64,000 nucleotides of DNA, from NCBI GenBank assembly GCA_947646735.1, contig CANTFK010000938.1:62001-126000 (forward strand), in the 5' to 3' direction. Below the pieces are notes generated by a model. The model searched no databases. It was not told where the DNA came from and saw nothing but the letters and a program-made list of their open reading frames with translations. The DNA is from Peronospora farinosa (Eukaryota > Oomycota > Peronosporomycetes > Peronosporales > Peronosporaceae). Position 1 is the first letter of the stretch. Every line of letters starts with the position of its first letter. Positions 1 to 10,950 of this stretch are shown here, piece by piece. Both the position numbers and the translations under genes were made by a program.

Positions 1-1
1 T

Positions 2-268
2 TCGAGCAGTGTTGCTTACAGCCCAAAGTCCCTCCAACATCTCGGCCTGGATGGCCCATGGGCGAGGCCACAACGGACACCTGTGGTACCAAGATGGACT
101 GGTTTTACATCAAAAGAGCCAAAAACTTGTCGTTCCGCTCTCGAGCGGGCGACGCCGTTGAAAAGGACACGGCAGCTTCGCGTTCAGAAAGCGGCCGAGT
201 TGTTGGATTTAGACTCGCACGCTTTTGCTGCTGCGGTGCCTGCCGCTACCCAGCGACTCGGCACGTAG
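2..268 (+). CDS. 3' end of an unidentified gene (partial)
   Basis: A frame is open from the window edge to a TAG at 266-268 and gives about 88 residues. The tail is helical and alanine-rich (AELLDLDSHAFAAAVPAAT) and looks like real coding sequence, but I recognise no family. The segment is rich in Arg, Lys, Pro and Ser before that tail. The gene may not end here: a GT at 264 could be a splice donor leading to the open frame near 680-1097. Without the upstream sequence no function can be given. Confidence rests only on the frame being open and on amino-acid composition. Confidence 0.4.
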   Translation, partial: SSSVAYSPKSLQHLGLDGPWARPQRTPVVPRWTGFTSKEPKTCRSALERATPLKRTRQLRVQKAAELLDLDSHAFAAAVPAATQRLGT

Positions 269-679
269 AATTGATTCGGCTGCTAAAGTCGTCGGCGTCG
301 TAGTCGTCCAGCCGAAATTATCTGTCCTAGCTTTTCACGTACTGACTTGAGTTTCTACTAGTAAAATGCAGATCTTTCTATCGGATTTAGGCGAGAACTA
401 CTTTAACGAGCACACTCTGATCGTCGATTCCAATAATGTTCAACTTTAACTTCCGCACCGTAGCTCACCCTTTAAATAAAAATATTTACATTCAAGCCAA
501 GTTTTCGTCGCATGTTACATGCAAAGCTGGTCGGCTCTGCAGAGTTGACAACTGGTAGAAAGGTATCCAGAACGAAGCTCATTCTTGGGATCACCTTCCT
601 TGCGACGCCTTTCTTGTTGACCATCCGCTCCTCCTTCGATGTTAGCAAATATCCATCTATCTTACTTATTAGGCAGTTT
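269..679. other. No gene seen
   Basis: The stretch between the left-edge frame and the next open segment is AT-richer, with stops in all frames. I see no repeat, RNA gene or clear splice structure in it. Confidence 0.4.
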
Positions 680-1097
680 TTCAGCTCGACATTAAGTCGT
701 GCTGTGGTCTTTTCATTTCCAAGTAGCAGACATACTTGGCTTTCGTGTAGATGTCCCCGTCGCTTCTACGGTTCCTCGACCTGGGAGGACTGCATACTCA
801 TCCACCGCCCAGATTACATCAAGAAGACTGCAGCCGGATTACCGTTACGTTGAAAGTTCTTCCTTCTCCTCATACCTATGAATATGTTTACAACATGCAG
901 CCAAAGCTTGCTCTAACAGAGCAACGGGTGTCGTGGCGAGGTCCCCAAGGTCGTCTCACTCGATCCTTGCACCATTTGAACCAGCTCTGCAAGCTCCAGC
1001 AGCCTTTTCCGTCAGCGTAGAGGCTAGACGTGATTGCACTAGCTTCTGTAGTGCTGATGTGCACGCTTCAATAGAGCCCGTAAAAAATCCTTCTCGT
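680..1097 (+). other. Possible exon or decayed coding segment
   Basis: One plus frame stays open from about 690 to a TGA at 1095-1097, except for a single TGA at 879-881. The translation is Ser/Ala-rich with no recognisable motif (for example QVADILGFRVDVPVAS near the start). It could be a 3' exon of the left-edge gene or a gene fragment. It ends about 220 bp before the PSF1 start. I cannot tell coding from chance here. Confidence 0.2.
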
Positions 1098-1316
1098 TGA
1101 TGACACTTGTGATTTTGGCGTGTTAAATGCAAAACTGCAAAACTACTTTTTGGATTGTGCGAGCATAAAGGATAAGAGTGGAAAGCCTCAACGAGGACCT
1201 CAGGCTACAAGTTGTTGTCCTCGCTGCTAGCTATTGCTGACGTTGAAGCGACGTGGACATCACTCCGATAGGTTCGCATGAAGGTATTGCATCTCTTAAG
1301 TTCGCTTTTTGGCACA

Positions 1317-2273
1317 ATGAACGCAATGGGAAAAGAGCTGCTTCGAGAGTTGCAGCGTAGCGACTGGTTACCGCCATTTAATGTGAGCAAAGTAGAGAGA
1401 TGTGACGTTATAAGGATAGTTGTTTGCTCTATGAAACTACTAGTGATGATGATGATTGACGGTTGGCATCGTGCAGGAAGATCTGGTGCGACAGGTGGTG
1501 GAGGAGTCACGACTGCTGCATAAGGAGATAGCGAGGAAGATGACGTGCGACGTGGATTTACAGCTATTAGGTTGACGAGGACGCTAATTATTGCGACTAT
1601 TGTGCTACTTGCTGAGAACAGGGCAATCCAAGACAACTTGGAAACACAACCGGCGTCCGTGCATTGCGGACTCGTCGTGAATCACCAGTGTCTATTGCGC
1701 AATAAGCGTTGTCTCATTGCTTATGTGTAGGTAACTCTTTCACTGAAAGTATCAGTTGTAATGAGTGCAACATTGCTGAGATGATTACTCTGCTTGCAGA
1801 TATCACCGCATGGAAAAGATTAAAGCACTGCGGTGGGAAACGGGTACCATTATCCCTGATTCGCTGGCTCAGAAGTTCGTACATGTCGACCAAGTGCTAA
1901 AGTTTGATTGCAACATACTGAGATATTGCTCTTTTGTTTCGAAAGCTTATGCCAGCGTGAGGTGCAGCTCTTTCATCAGTATGACCAGCTGCTGACGGAT
2001 TACATGACCGACTTTGAGCTCGATCTATCGGCGGTACTATATTGGCTGTTTATTGCAATTGGTTAAATGCTCGTGCTGATCTTGCGATTGTTGTCGCAGG
2101 ATCTGAAACCTCCAAAGGACTTGTACGTGGAGGTGCGCGTATTGCGTGATTGCGGCGAGGTTATGACAGAGAGCGGAGTAGTGAATTTAACGGCACATTC
2201 GCAGCATTTCCTACGACGTGTAGTCGTGGAGCAGCTTATCCGACAGGGTTTGCTCGAGCAGATCAAGCGTTAA
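1317..2273 (+). CDS. PSF1: GINS complex subunit PSF1, six exons
   Basis: PSF1 is a subunit of the GINS tetramer (SLD5, PSF1-3), part of the CMG helicase that unwinds origins in the nucleus. The gene is split into short exons. My model is 1317-1382, 1477-1544, 1622-1726, 1800-1893, 1956-2033 and 2100-2273. All junctions are GT-AG and in phase, giving 194 residues against 196 in human PSF1. Family signatures are visible in order: an N-terminal ELLRELQRS helix, then LLRNKRCLIAYVYHRM with IKALRWETG, then LKPPKDLYVEVRVLRD and the C-terminal SQHFLRRVVVEQLIRQG. The second donor is the least certain (GT at 1545, or GT at 1571 with acceptor 1632, which adds five residues). An upstream in-frame ATG at 1278 exists, but 1317 matches the family length better. 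It lies 250 bp upstream of the prolyl hydroxylase gene on the same strand. Confidence 0.88.
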
Positions 2274-2524
2274 GCTCAACGGATAAGCTCCGGTTTTGCT
2301 GCAATCTTTCACGGTCATATTACTTGCGTCCAGTATTATCTGCTGGTCGATCGCAAGGAGTAGGGTTCGCTTTCACTGTCTCACCAACAATCCATTAATT
2401 CTTATGACCAATCACATCGCTCGAAAGACGCAATTGACGTACGTCAGCTGGCAGGCATTTGACGATTTATCTAGAACCTCTCATAAGTACAACGAGTGAT
2501 TCGTCTTTAGTGTCAAGTACACCA

Positions 2525-4621
2525 ATGTCTGAAAATGAACCCGCTTCGAGCAACGATAAGTCCGCCTGCCCCAAGAAACCTACGACCAAGAAAAGCTCTA
2601 GCTTTTTGTTGCCGATTCTATCGGCCGGTGTAGTAGTGGCGCTCGCTATAGGTTACGCCAAGTACGCAAATGTACCACTGAGTACCGGCGGTCTGCAAAG
2701 TCTGGACGACCTCGTGTCCATCTTTGGAGCCAAGTCAGGACTCGTAGACTCCAGTACGGAAAATGTCCCGTACAAATACAAGACGGACATGGTGGCAATC
2801 CAGGTACGCCACCTTGTGAGTGAGTTGAAATGCAATGACTCCGACTACTCCGCCTCGACGTTGTTTGAAGGTAAAGTGTTCCCTGTTACGGAGCCAATGG
2901 AGGCAGAGCAGCCCATGACCGACGACAGAGTTTTTTTCATGCTCAACGGTGCCAACGACGGCGTCTACGTGTCTTGGAATGGTCAATTTGACTGTTTGGG
3001 TCAGGCGGCGGAGACGGCAGCGGCGTGGCTTGGTGCAGATCGAGATTTGATGGCGAACGGCGTACGTCTTTACAGTCAAATGGGCTGGCCAGTTCGCAAT
3101 ACGAAGAAGTTACGTGATACGAACAATATCGTTCATGTGTTGTTAGACTTTCAGTTGTGGCAGTGGCCTGGTATCAAGAAGGGATACAAGTACATCTTGG
3201 AGGACGGTGTGACGTTGACGACTATGGGTATTAGTCCCAAGGTGTTTGATGTGAAGTACTTTTTCACCCAGGAAGAAGCTGATAAGGTTATTGAAATTGG
3301 GTCGCTGACCCTGGACCGATCAAAGGTGGATGGAGGCAATACGTCTAAAGTGGTGTCAGAGTCACGCACGAGCCACACAGCTTTTTTGCCTGACAGCTTG
3401 TTCACGCGTGACTTTCAAAAGCGCTCGGCCCGTGTTGGTCGACTTCCAAGTCCTTCTTTTGTTGAGAGGATGCAATTGGTGCGGTACGCTGCTGGTGAGT
3501 TTTACCGGCAGCACTTTGATACCTTTCACTCACGCGAGGTCTTGCCGAAGGGCGCAGACTCGTTTGAGTTTGAGGATTACGTGGTGTGGACTAAGTGGGC
3601 AGCAGAAAAACTTCGTGGCCTGGACCAGAGCGATGTACCTGAAAAGTTTCGGGAGGGTGGTCCGTTGTTTCCGAATGCTGATGATCCGATCGTTTTTCCG
3701 AATGCACTTCTTGAGGCGTTTCATGAATACATGAACACGTCCAACAGATTCAACGCGCTGTTTGATATCAAGTATGACGAGTGGATCCGTCTGAATTTGG
3801 ACCGTGGCGCCGAAAAAATAATGGAGGCCTTGATGGAAACGGATCAGCGACCATCGTACTTGCCGAGCATTGTCAAGACGTGGGAGGAGAAGCTGGGTCT
3901 TGGTGAGCTTCGCTACACGTTTCCCAAGCACGACACGAACTCCGTTTCACACTTTTTTTACTGGGTTCGTTGGGCGAAGGAACGCGTGAGCTTTTTAGGA
4001 GATAAGGTGCCGGCGGACGCTCGTCCTAATGGAAGCTTGTATCCCCGGTTTACAGTAAAGTTCCAAGACATGCTGACGGGATTTATCCTTGATGACTACA
4101 CCCCGGGCTTTATTATACGCATGACCAATTCGGAATGGTACGACTGGATGGTGTTTAACCGCGGACGCAACCACGTTCTACTCAAAATGATGCAGGTTTG
4201 GCCGCAGTTCGCCGAGCTGGCGATCCGTACCTGGGAAGCGCGTGTTGGTAACGTCCCGGAGCTGCGTTACAAGCTGCCCGAGTACGTTCAGCATTTCCAT
4301 CCGCAGCGGTATGTGACACTGTTCCTATATTTGAACAACCAGACCAAAGTTGGTGGTGAGACGGTCTTTCCTTTCTCATTGGATCGGTATTCGGATGAAG
4401 AAATCGTACGCGACGGAATGGACGAATGCTCTTCTGGTCTAGCATTGCCTCCTCTCGGCTTGCATGCTTCTCTCTTTTACGTCCAAACCCCAGATGGCAT
4501 TCCTGACCCCATGAGTCGCCACGGTGGTTGTCCGCCTCAAGAAGGTGTTAAATGGGGCGCCAATTCGTTCATGTGGGATTCGGATTCCGAAGAAGGCGCC
4601 AATTTTTGGTCCACTAACTAA
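2525..4621 (+). CDS. Membrane-anchored prolyl 4-hydroxylase-like 2OG-Fe(II) dioxygenase with duplicated insertion
   Basis: This single-exon gene encodes 698 residues. I chose ATG 2525 because the longer frame has only a TTG upstream. Residues about 27-46 form one membrane span after a Lys/Ser-rich N-terminus, which predicts a type II ER/Golgi protein. The catalytic fold resembles the prolyl 4-hydroxylase alpha subunit. The Fe-binding HxD is at 330-332 (QHFDTF), the second half begins near 596 (YVTLFLYLNN, then GGETVFPF), the distal His is at 666 (MSRHGGCP) and the 2-oxoglutarate Lys at 676 (GVKWGANSF). Members normally have 10-20 residues between HxD and the YLN strand. Here about 255 residues intervene, made of two related repeats (each with a W-x2-WA-x-E motif and a later EW, TWE, LRY-x2-P series). 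All predicted metal and co-substrate ligands remain, so activity is plausible. The substrate is unknown. Confidence 0.85.
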   Translation: MSENEPASSNDKSACPKKPTTKKSSSFLLPILSAGVVVALAIGYAKYANVPLSTGGLQSLDDLVSIFGAKSGLVDSSTENVPYKYKTDMVAIQVRHLVSELKCNDSDYSASTLFEGKVFPVTEPMEAEQPMTDDRVFFMLNGANDGVYVSWNGQFDCLGQAAETAAAWLGADRDLMANGVRLYSQMGWPVRNTKKLRDTNNIVHVLLDFQLWQWPGIKKGYKYILEDGVTLTTMGISPKVFDVKYFFTQEEADKVIEIGSLTLDRSKVDGGNTSKVVSESRTSHTAFLPDSLFTRDFQKRSARVGRLPSPSFVERMQLVRYAAGEFYRQHFDTFHSREVLPKGADSFEFEDYVVWTKWAAEKLRGLDQSDVPEKFREGGPLFPNADDPIVFPNALLEAFHEYMNTSNRFNALFDIKYDEWIRLNLDRGAEKIMEALMETDQRPSYLPSIVKTWEEKLGLGELRYTFPKHDTNSVSHFFYWVRWAKERVSFLGDKVPADARPNGSLYPRFTVKFQDMLTGFILDDYTPGFIIRMTNSEWYDWMVFNRGRNHVLLKMMQVWPQFAELAIRTWEARVGNVPELRYKLPEYVQHFHPQRYVTLFLYLNNQTKVGGETVFPFSLDRYSDEEIVRDGMDECSSGLALPPLGLHASLFYVQTPDGIPDPMSRHGGCPPQEGVKWGANSFMWDSDSEEGANFWSTN

Positions 4622-5206
4622 TACACTACATCTGACCATTACCCTCGATGCAAACGTACGAGACCACGCAGTGGTGTTTTGCCATGTACATGATTGTGGA
4701 CGTGCGCAATGTATCTGATTTGAGCTGTTTGTGGAAAAGCACAAAAACTCTTTTCTTGCTGGTTGTGCAAATGCAATAAGTTTTAATACGAATTAGCTTG
4801 GCGCTTGCCAGTGGTGGACGTCCTAGTCGAGTTACAGCAACAACCTAAGTGCAGCCAAATGTTGTTTTTGCTGCCAAATGTCCAATGGATCTCTATGAGA
4901 TCACAGTAGCGTCAGCAGGTCACGCCATCTGATGCATTAAACTTCCGAGCTCGGGCGATGCTCTCTTGTTGGGCTGTTCCTGCTAGATGGCGCCGTAGCC
5001 GGAGGATCACTATTCAGTGTCCCCGGTGCCATGTCAGGGGTGCGCTGCGCTGCCTGTTTCGCGCTTCGTCTTGTAGCACCAGGTAAAGTATCTTTTATCG
5101 CCCATTTTGGTTCATAACATGTAGAAATTAAACGTTTAAACGTGAGGGTCAAATTACAGTATCCTTTTATTACAAAGTAATGGTTCAATTCGGGTAACCC
5201 CCTCCC
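4622..5206. other. Intergenic, no gene seen
   Basis: This is the 3' flank of the hydroxylase gene. Open frames on the minus strand are short and read partly into the adjacent LTR remnant. No repeat unit or RNA gene was recognised. Confidence 0.5.
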
Positions 5207-5380
5207 TGTAACAGGGCATCTAGTTATACGTAAACATTGAGTAATATACTTAATGTTTGGTCTAAAAGTATCCATGATTACTTTTGACCTGTCACTTGGG
5301 TGCGATACACAAATGTGATCCACCCTCGTGAATGTGATATCCATTAATAGATTCACATGGGAAGGAAGGCATCGCAACGT
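5207..5380 (+). mobile_element. Truncated family B LTR
   Basis: The stretch starts TGTAACAGGGC and matches the first 160 or so bases of the LTR at 37620-38216 read on its minus strand. Shared landmarks are the AGTTATACGTAAAC block, the CACTTGGGTGCG block and the GTGAATGTGATATCCATT block. Similarity fades after about 5380, so the remainder of this LTR is deleted. Confidence 0.7.
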
Positions 5381-6179
5381 CCACGATGCACGCCGCCACG
5401 CCCGAAGTCCCGGCATCTCCGCTTAGGTACGCTAGCATAATCCTTTGTTCCACGGTGCAAGCAACAAGAGACGCTCCCTGGGTAGGACCTGTTGACAAGG
5501 TAGACATCCAAGGGATTCAAGCATGAAACCTACCACTAGACACCGCCGTCGACTGGCCTAGACCTGCACCTCCTTCGCCAGTGTGCAAAAGATCGTGCAG
5601 CCTGAATGGCCTTCAGCGCGCCGCTTAATGGACCATGGCGAGAGTAAAGAGAATGTATAAATGAGAGATAATTCGACGCATGCGGAAGTTGAGCCACTTT
5701 GGGGGCAAGACGGCTCGCGTAACGCGTTTACATACATACATACTGTAATGGTTTTCAGTCTACATTGTATCTTAGATGCAGTTATCGGGTAAGCCACACC
5801 ATCGTATCTGGATCAAGAGTTTTTAGAAGGAATTTATAAAGAGGGGCTCTCGTAGAACTTCTCGTTCACCTGGTAGTTATAATATCGCTTGAAGATTTTT
5901 AATAACATGCTCTTACTCACAAAGCGATTTATTGTAAGTCAAATGAATACTCTGTTAGACTATTATTTTGTTTTGGAGCCATCTTTTAACACTTATCTTT
6001 GTCAAGCCATGCGTATAGTATACGCCTTCAAATATTTTTTTATCTAGTAGGAATATTTCTAGTATTTTCTGTATAATTTAGTAAGTTATTTTTCTCCTGT
6101 ATTTTTTTTATAATTTCCATAATATCTGCTTTTCTCCTTCAAGGAGAAAATTTGCAACGTAGATATGTGCTCGTAATTT
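5381..6179. other. AT-rich stretch without gene
   Basis: There is low-complexity AT-rich DNA from about 5930 to 6190 and no coherent open frame. It is probably old repeat debris. Confidence 0.4.
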
Positions 6180-7530
6180 AAAGTCAAGATGCACCAATAA
6201 GTAGGCATCGCGGGCGTTAGAAGACTTATCTCACGGTCAGTCGCGAATTTTACTGGCCACGCCAGTATACGTTCGTGCGCAAGAACTGTTCGTGCTTGCG
6301 AGATATGTCAACGAGTGAAGCCTAGTCTTTCACTCCGTGCACCATTGTAGCCTTTGCCTGTTTCAGCAAAGTGCTGGGAGTCCATATTAACGGACTTCGT
6401 CTTTGGAATTCTCAAAGACCCTCACGCGAATAATAAGATTCGTATGTTTGTAAACAGGTTCAGCAAGATGGTACATCTTGTTGCAATACCTGAGTCTATC
6501 ACAGCAGAGGGCTGTTTTCGGGTGTTCCGCGATACAATCTTTCGATTGCATGGTCTACCCCGTGAACTTGTGTCCGATAGGGCCCCCGATTCACGGCTGA
6601 GTTTTGGCTTTTTGTGTTCCAAACACTCGGAGTACAGCTTACTATTACTATCTCCGACCATCCGCAATCGATGGTCAAACTAAACGCGCCAATCGCGTCC
6701 TCGAAGAGGTTCTTCTAAAATACGTCCACTCGTTTGCGGGAACGAGGTTTTGCCGATGGTCGTGTTCGTCATCAACAACTCGGTGCATGCAACCACGACG
6801 CATACACCATTCTAGGGGAATGGCCTTCGGCATCCACCTATCCATACCTTAGTCTAGGATGATGTTTATTCACGGGGGTACGGGGGATCGTTTAAGAAAG
6901 AAACAATCTGACTTTTGTTAATCACGAGGCGACATTATGGTTGACGCAAAAGTCGAATGGTACGACTTCGGTAAAGAAGAAGAAAGTAAAAACATGACGC
7001 TCCTACTAATGACATTACTGACGACGTCAGAATCATTCGAAGTATCACAAGCGAAGAACAACAATGTTCTCGCTGAGTTAGTAACAGATATCTTTGCAGT
7101 GCATTCTCAATGCACTTCAGCCGAAAATAAACGAGTCAGCAGAAAAAACTCACTAACTCGTAAGGCAGTAGTCCGTTTCGTGCAAGGCTCCATCGCAGAA
7201 GCGATGGACAAGCAAAAATAGAATGTAGACAATTATAAACGGCAAACGCATATTATTTCGATTTAAAGGAATTATCATTACTGTTGACAGTAAATCTCCG
7301 TAAACGTGGTGTGACTAACGTGGGCAGAAATAAATTGTTGCCTAAATACATCGGCCTATTTCGTGTATTGCACCCTCAGACAGCGCATACACAATTGAGC
7401 TGCCACGTAAGATGCGTAAGCATCCTACATTTCACGTGGGACGTCTTCGTCTGGACGTTCCGTACGCGACTTCTTCGAACGGCAAAGATAGCCGTCACGC
7501 TCAAGAATCTCCGGCAGATTCTTGTGGTCG
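6180..7530 (+). pseudogene. Family A gypsy integrase fragment
   Basis: This is a decayed piece of the integrase region of family A, in the opposite orientation to the main copy. It starts with the DNA that encodes the HHCC zinc region (nucleotide match to the reverse complement of about 18780-18650). It continues through the catalytic core (frame 6354-6683, with VFGILKDP, RFSKMVHLVAIPES and GLPRELVSDR), the DGQT-x2-ANRVLEE motif near 6680-6710, the acidic linker (6937-7221) and the TNVGRNKLLPKYIGLF segment (7284-7400). Frames are broken several times. The in-frame TAG seen in the main copy just before KTYLTVS is also present here (CGT TAG AAG near 6218). It has no LTRs or gag. Confidence 0.85.
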
Positions 7531-8494
7531 GATCTTAATTGCAATCCAGAAATTTAGAGGCGAAATCGTTCCATTATTCTATGTGATCTCCTGGCGAGCT
7601 ACCACCAGCTCACCTCACTTACTTTGGAAATAGAGGAATTAAGCTGAAGAAGAAGATTTTGGTATAAGCATAGGAGTAATTTTCGAAGACCGGAGAGTGG
7701 ATTTCATACTGTGTGGGATGTTAGATTTACGCCGGTAAAATTTGCGAGCTCAATTTTAGAACTTGTCTACTAAAAAGTAGTTTTATTATGCTCGATGGAT
7801 GGGAGTGATTGTCTGAGAAAGGCATTAGTGTAGTACAGGTACATTGCAGTCAGTTCAATATTTACCGTAAAATTAACAATTTGTTTGTTAGCGCGTTCAA
7901 TGGCGGATATCGTAAAGGCTATGAGCCTATATACACACCGACACCGACTACGCGGTGCTACAGGAACCTCAAAAACACCAAGACCACACCGGTCAATATT
8001 GGCAGACTCTATAGAGAAACACAGGCAAGCGTAAAGGCTTTTAAAAATTTATATCGGGACTTCAGTTCCCTGAACGAAGAAGACTGACCATCTACAAGCA
8101 TGCCATGTTAAATGCTTACGAGGTGATATTAAGCATGTTGTCCTGATCTCTCTTTAATGTCCCATATTGAATTATACTGCTATCGGAATGGAGACTTTGG
8201 ACGATAGTTGATATGATAAACAGAAAGGTGAATTATAGAAGAAGCAAACGAAGATCAAGATATCATTATAGTATCATTTTTGAGGGGGCTTTCAACGAAA
8301 CTTGCGAAGCATGTGAATCTTAATGGGACAGGCACGGAGATTTAATTCGAGCTCGTATCGATATATGAGAGCAAAGCAAATTGTTTTATGATCGAGAAGA
8401 AGTTGTATTGCTTACAAGGTGAGCTACACAGGATCCACCTGCGTTGAAAGGGCAACGTGCGAATTCACCTGCACAAGCTTTTTGATATTGAACA
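7531..8494. other. Repeat debris, possible gag-like remnant
   Basis: There is no intact gene. A 92-residue plus frame lies at 7809-8087. Further on, about 8225-8430 reads as a broken helical segment (IVSFLRGLSTKLAKHV, then SIYESKANCFM), which recalls a copia-type gag helix. Both are weak. The family is not assigned. Confidence 0.25.
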
Positions 8495-9060
8495 TGTAAC
8501 GAACCAATAATTACACGGGTCCGTTAAAAGTATATAAACCTTACCGGGAAATTCTAAACGGGTACATGGTACCTTAGGCCTCCCCCTTGGGGGAGGCACA
8601 TCAATGTGACCCACCCAATTAAACGTGATATCCATTGACGACTTCACATCCAACGAAATGACGCCCAATTGGGACAAGGCGTCATGATGGCGTCACAGAC
8701 GGACGTCATTAGCGCGCTTCAATATATTTTAAGCTTGCACGTAAGGATACGCATCTAAAGAGACGCGTATCCGATCGTTACATTTAACCAATTAGTAGTT
8801 AAATTTGGATTTTATTAATTTTCAAGAAATTTAAGTCAGTCTTAAATTTGTTAAACGTAGATCACTGCGCACGATAATCTTCTGCGTGTCGTAAGTGAAG
8901 CATTACTTCTCAATGTTCGTTGTGCACTTTGCTTAGGCGACCGGCAAAGGTTAGTACAGCGTTCGGCGCCAACCAACACCACCACCACCGCACGCGGAGG
9001 TAAGACGGTCGAACCGCTTCCTCAGGCTGTTTGAAGGTGTGTGGTGTAGGGAATGTTACA
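8495..9060 (+). mobile_element. Family B LTR, probably solo
   Basis: The stretch runs from TGTAACGAACC to GAATGTTACA, which is TG...CA with inverted TGTAAC/GTTACA ends. It shares ordered blocks with the LTRs at 29344-29951 and 37620-38216: a GTGACCCACC block, GATATCCATTGA, the GCGTATCCGATC block, the CACTGCGCACG block and a CACGCGGAGGTAAGACGGT block near the end. I found no five-base target duplication, and no primer site or polypurine tract is adjacent. A solo LTR with altered flanks is the simplest reading. Confidence 0.65.
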
Positions 9061-9139
9061 AATGTGATATTCTTATAGTATGACATAATTCGACCACAAC
9101 TAGTTTTCGTTTGTCGAGTCTCTGGCCGATGAGTCTTCA

Positions 9140-9250
9140 CTAAATTAGTCCTAGCTCGTCGAGTCTTCATTCGTCGAGTCTTCATTCGTCGAGTCTTCGT
9201 TCGTCGAGTCTGCCCTTCGATCGTCGATTCTTTTTTCGTCGAGTCCGATA
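9140..9250. repeat. 15-bp tandem repeat (TCGTCGAGTCTTCAT)
   Basis: Five to seven imperfect copies of a 15-bp unit containing TTCGTCGAGTC lie between the family B LTR and the antisense frame of family C. The minus-strand frame through them (8910-9185) is a repeat artefact, not a gene. Confidence 0.75.
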
Positions 9251-9309
9251 GAAGATCGACTGTACTTTCAACTAGATAATTGTAAAGAGATCGTGGAATA
9301 GCGGAGAGC

Positions 9310-10950
9310 CATTCTCAGGCCCAGCAAACCCCGAAGCACCTACAAGACACGCTGATCGCCTCCTGAGTGCGAAAATTCGGAACGAAGCAGCCTTGGGTCA
9401 TCTTCGTACCGAAGTTGCAGATCGAGAGGCGGAGCGCGATCTGGTCATCTAGGATCGAGATTTACTTTGTTCGCATTTGGCAAAGTTGGCTACGGGCTTA
9501 CTTCCTCCTCCGACCAGCCTTCCCGCTTCTTCCAATTCCTTGTCACCAAATCGCAAACGTGCTTCGTCTTCACCGGCTTTGGACTTTCCCTGCAAACGTC
9601 CCCGCAGCACTTTGGTACTTCTACTTAATCTGCGACTTCGGAGCGATCTGGTTCTCCAACGCGATCTTGTACCTTAACGCGATCTGGTACCCTGACGCGA
9701 TCTAATACCTCGGCGCCATCTGGTACTCCGGCGCGATCTGTAAAGTCGGTGCGATCCATTATTACAACGCGATCCAATGTTCCGTCGAAAGCAATAGGGA
9801 AACGCAAAGCTTGTCCCTCGCCTTCCATTGAATCTGGGTACGAAGGATGGTCTTCTAATCCTGAAGACGCTACACTTGCTGCTCTCTCCGGATCGCGTTC
9901 AACCGCGAGGCGTCGCACCACCGAGACGAAACTCTCTGGCAACACCGGATCGTCTCAGTCTTCTATCATAATTCACAATGGTAGCCCACCATCCAGAAAA
10001 TCGCCAGTATTGAATCCTGATACGCCTCCTAGCCTTACGGCCAAGATTGCCAAGGTCGACCTTTTTGGCGAACCTTCTAGCGACTCGAACGGAAAGATTA
10101 GCGTTTCCAGTGACATTCGTGAAGATATAAACCAGTTGCTCACTCCCGCTCAGTACGCCGATGTGCCGGATCTCCAAAAATCACGTGATGTATGGATCCC
10201 AGGATATCGTGAGCGAAAGCCCCGATCGTCGACTCAGGTTGCTCCGTGGTCCGCCCGACGGGTCAGTCTAACCAGTGTTGCGATATTGGAAGTGGAGTTT
10301 TTTTATCGACACTTGTCCCGACCGAAAGGGTATCCCTTCACCCCTCAAACTAATCTCAAGTCTCTTCTTGATTCTGAGTGGGTCCCACGACTAATTGCCC
10401 CAGCACAAGTTACTGCGCTTTATGATCAGGAACCGTGGAACGTCACTTGTCGACCGATCACTCCGATCTCTTTACTTCTGACCGGTTGGTTTAAGAATTT
10501 GGCAGCGACTTATCTCGAATATGAAGAACGACATCGGCAAGCTTTGTGGGACGCAACCCACTTCCTGTATATCTCCAGTGAACATTTGAAGGAATATCCA
10601 GAGCTGGAACAATTTTGTTAACAGCTCAAACAGCGTCGATCGAGATCTAGACCACGCTGGAAAACTATTATTTGCGTTATTCTTTAAGGGATGATCGAAG
10701 GACATTGCGGTCTGGACATTTTGATGGATCCTTATTTTTTCCACTTTCCTGTATACGCGAAAGTGCGACCATGGTAGCCTGGTCTGGATTGTGAGAAGAT
10801 GATTATCCCTAACTTGGCCACCGCGCTATCGATGTTGCACTCTGCCGAGCCGTAGAGAAACCAGTATCGAATTTCGATTGAAGATCACCCGGGATGGCTG
10901 ATCCCTCGTCTGGCCGATAAGTTTAACCTCTCGCGATCCGATCTAGAGTA
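9310..10950 (+). pseudogene. Antisense ORF of family C (between integrase and 3' end)
   Basis: A plus-strand reading frame runs against the gag-pol direction of family C, in the env position. It starts around 9310 with a charged helical segment (LRTEVADREAERDLV, then RDLLCSHLAKLATG). It passes a TAG near 9451, a frame change near 9625 and an Arg-Ser repeat region (units TRSGTL, TRSNTS) built on an 18-bp DNA repeat. The longest open part is 9749-10621. This contains a basic KAIGKRKACPSPS stretch and a globular-looking C-terminal part with YRHLSRPKGYPFTPQ and LEYEERHRQALWD. The same frame continues past stops at 10619, 10684, about 10775 and 10849 to about 10950. The total would be near 540 residues. 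I recognise no domain. The basic and RS-rich parts suggest a nuclear protein, which is inference. Confidence 0.6.
9643..9786. repeat. 18-bp tandem repeat, eight GCGATC-led units
   Basis: GCGATC (one unit GCCATC) recurs at 9643, 9661, 9679, 9697, 9715, 9733, 9751 and 9769, exactly 18 bp apart. On the plus strand this encodes a six-residue Arg-Ser repeat inside the family C antisense frame. Confidence 0.9.

Noticed and set aside
1205..1636. A 143-residue minus-strand frame
   Set aside because: It lies antisense over PSF1 exons and introns. The plus strand gives a coherent conserved protein.
8910..9185. A 91-residue Lys/Arg/Thr-rich minus-strand protein
   Set aside because: It is produced by the 15-bp tandem repeat and reads into the family B LTR.
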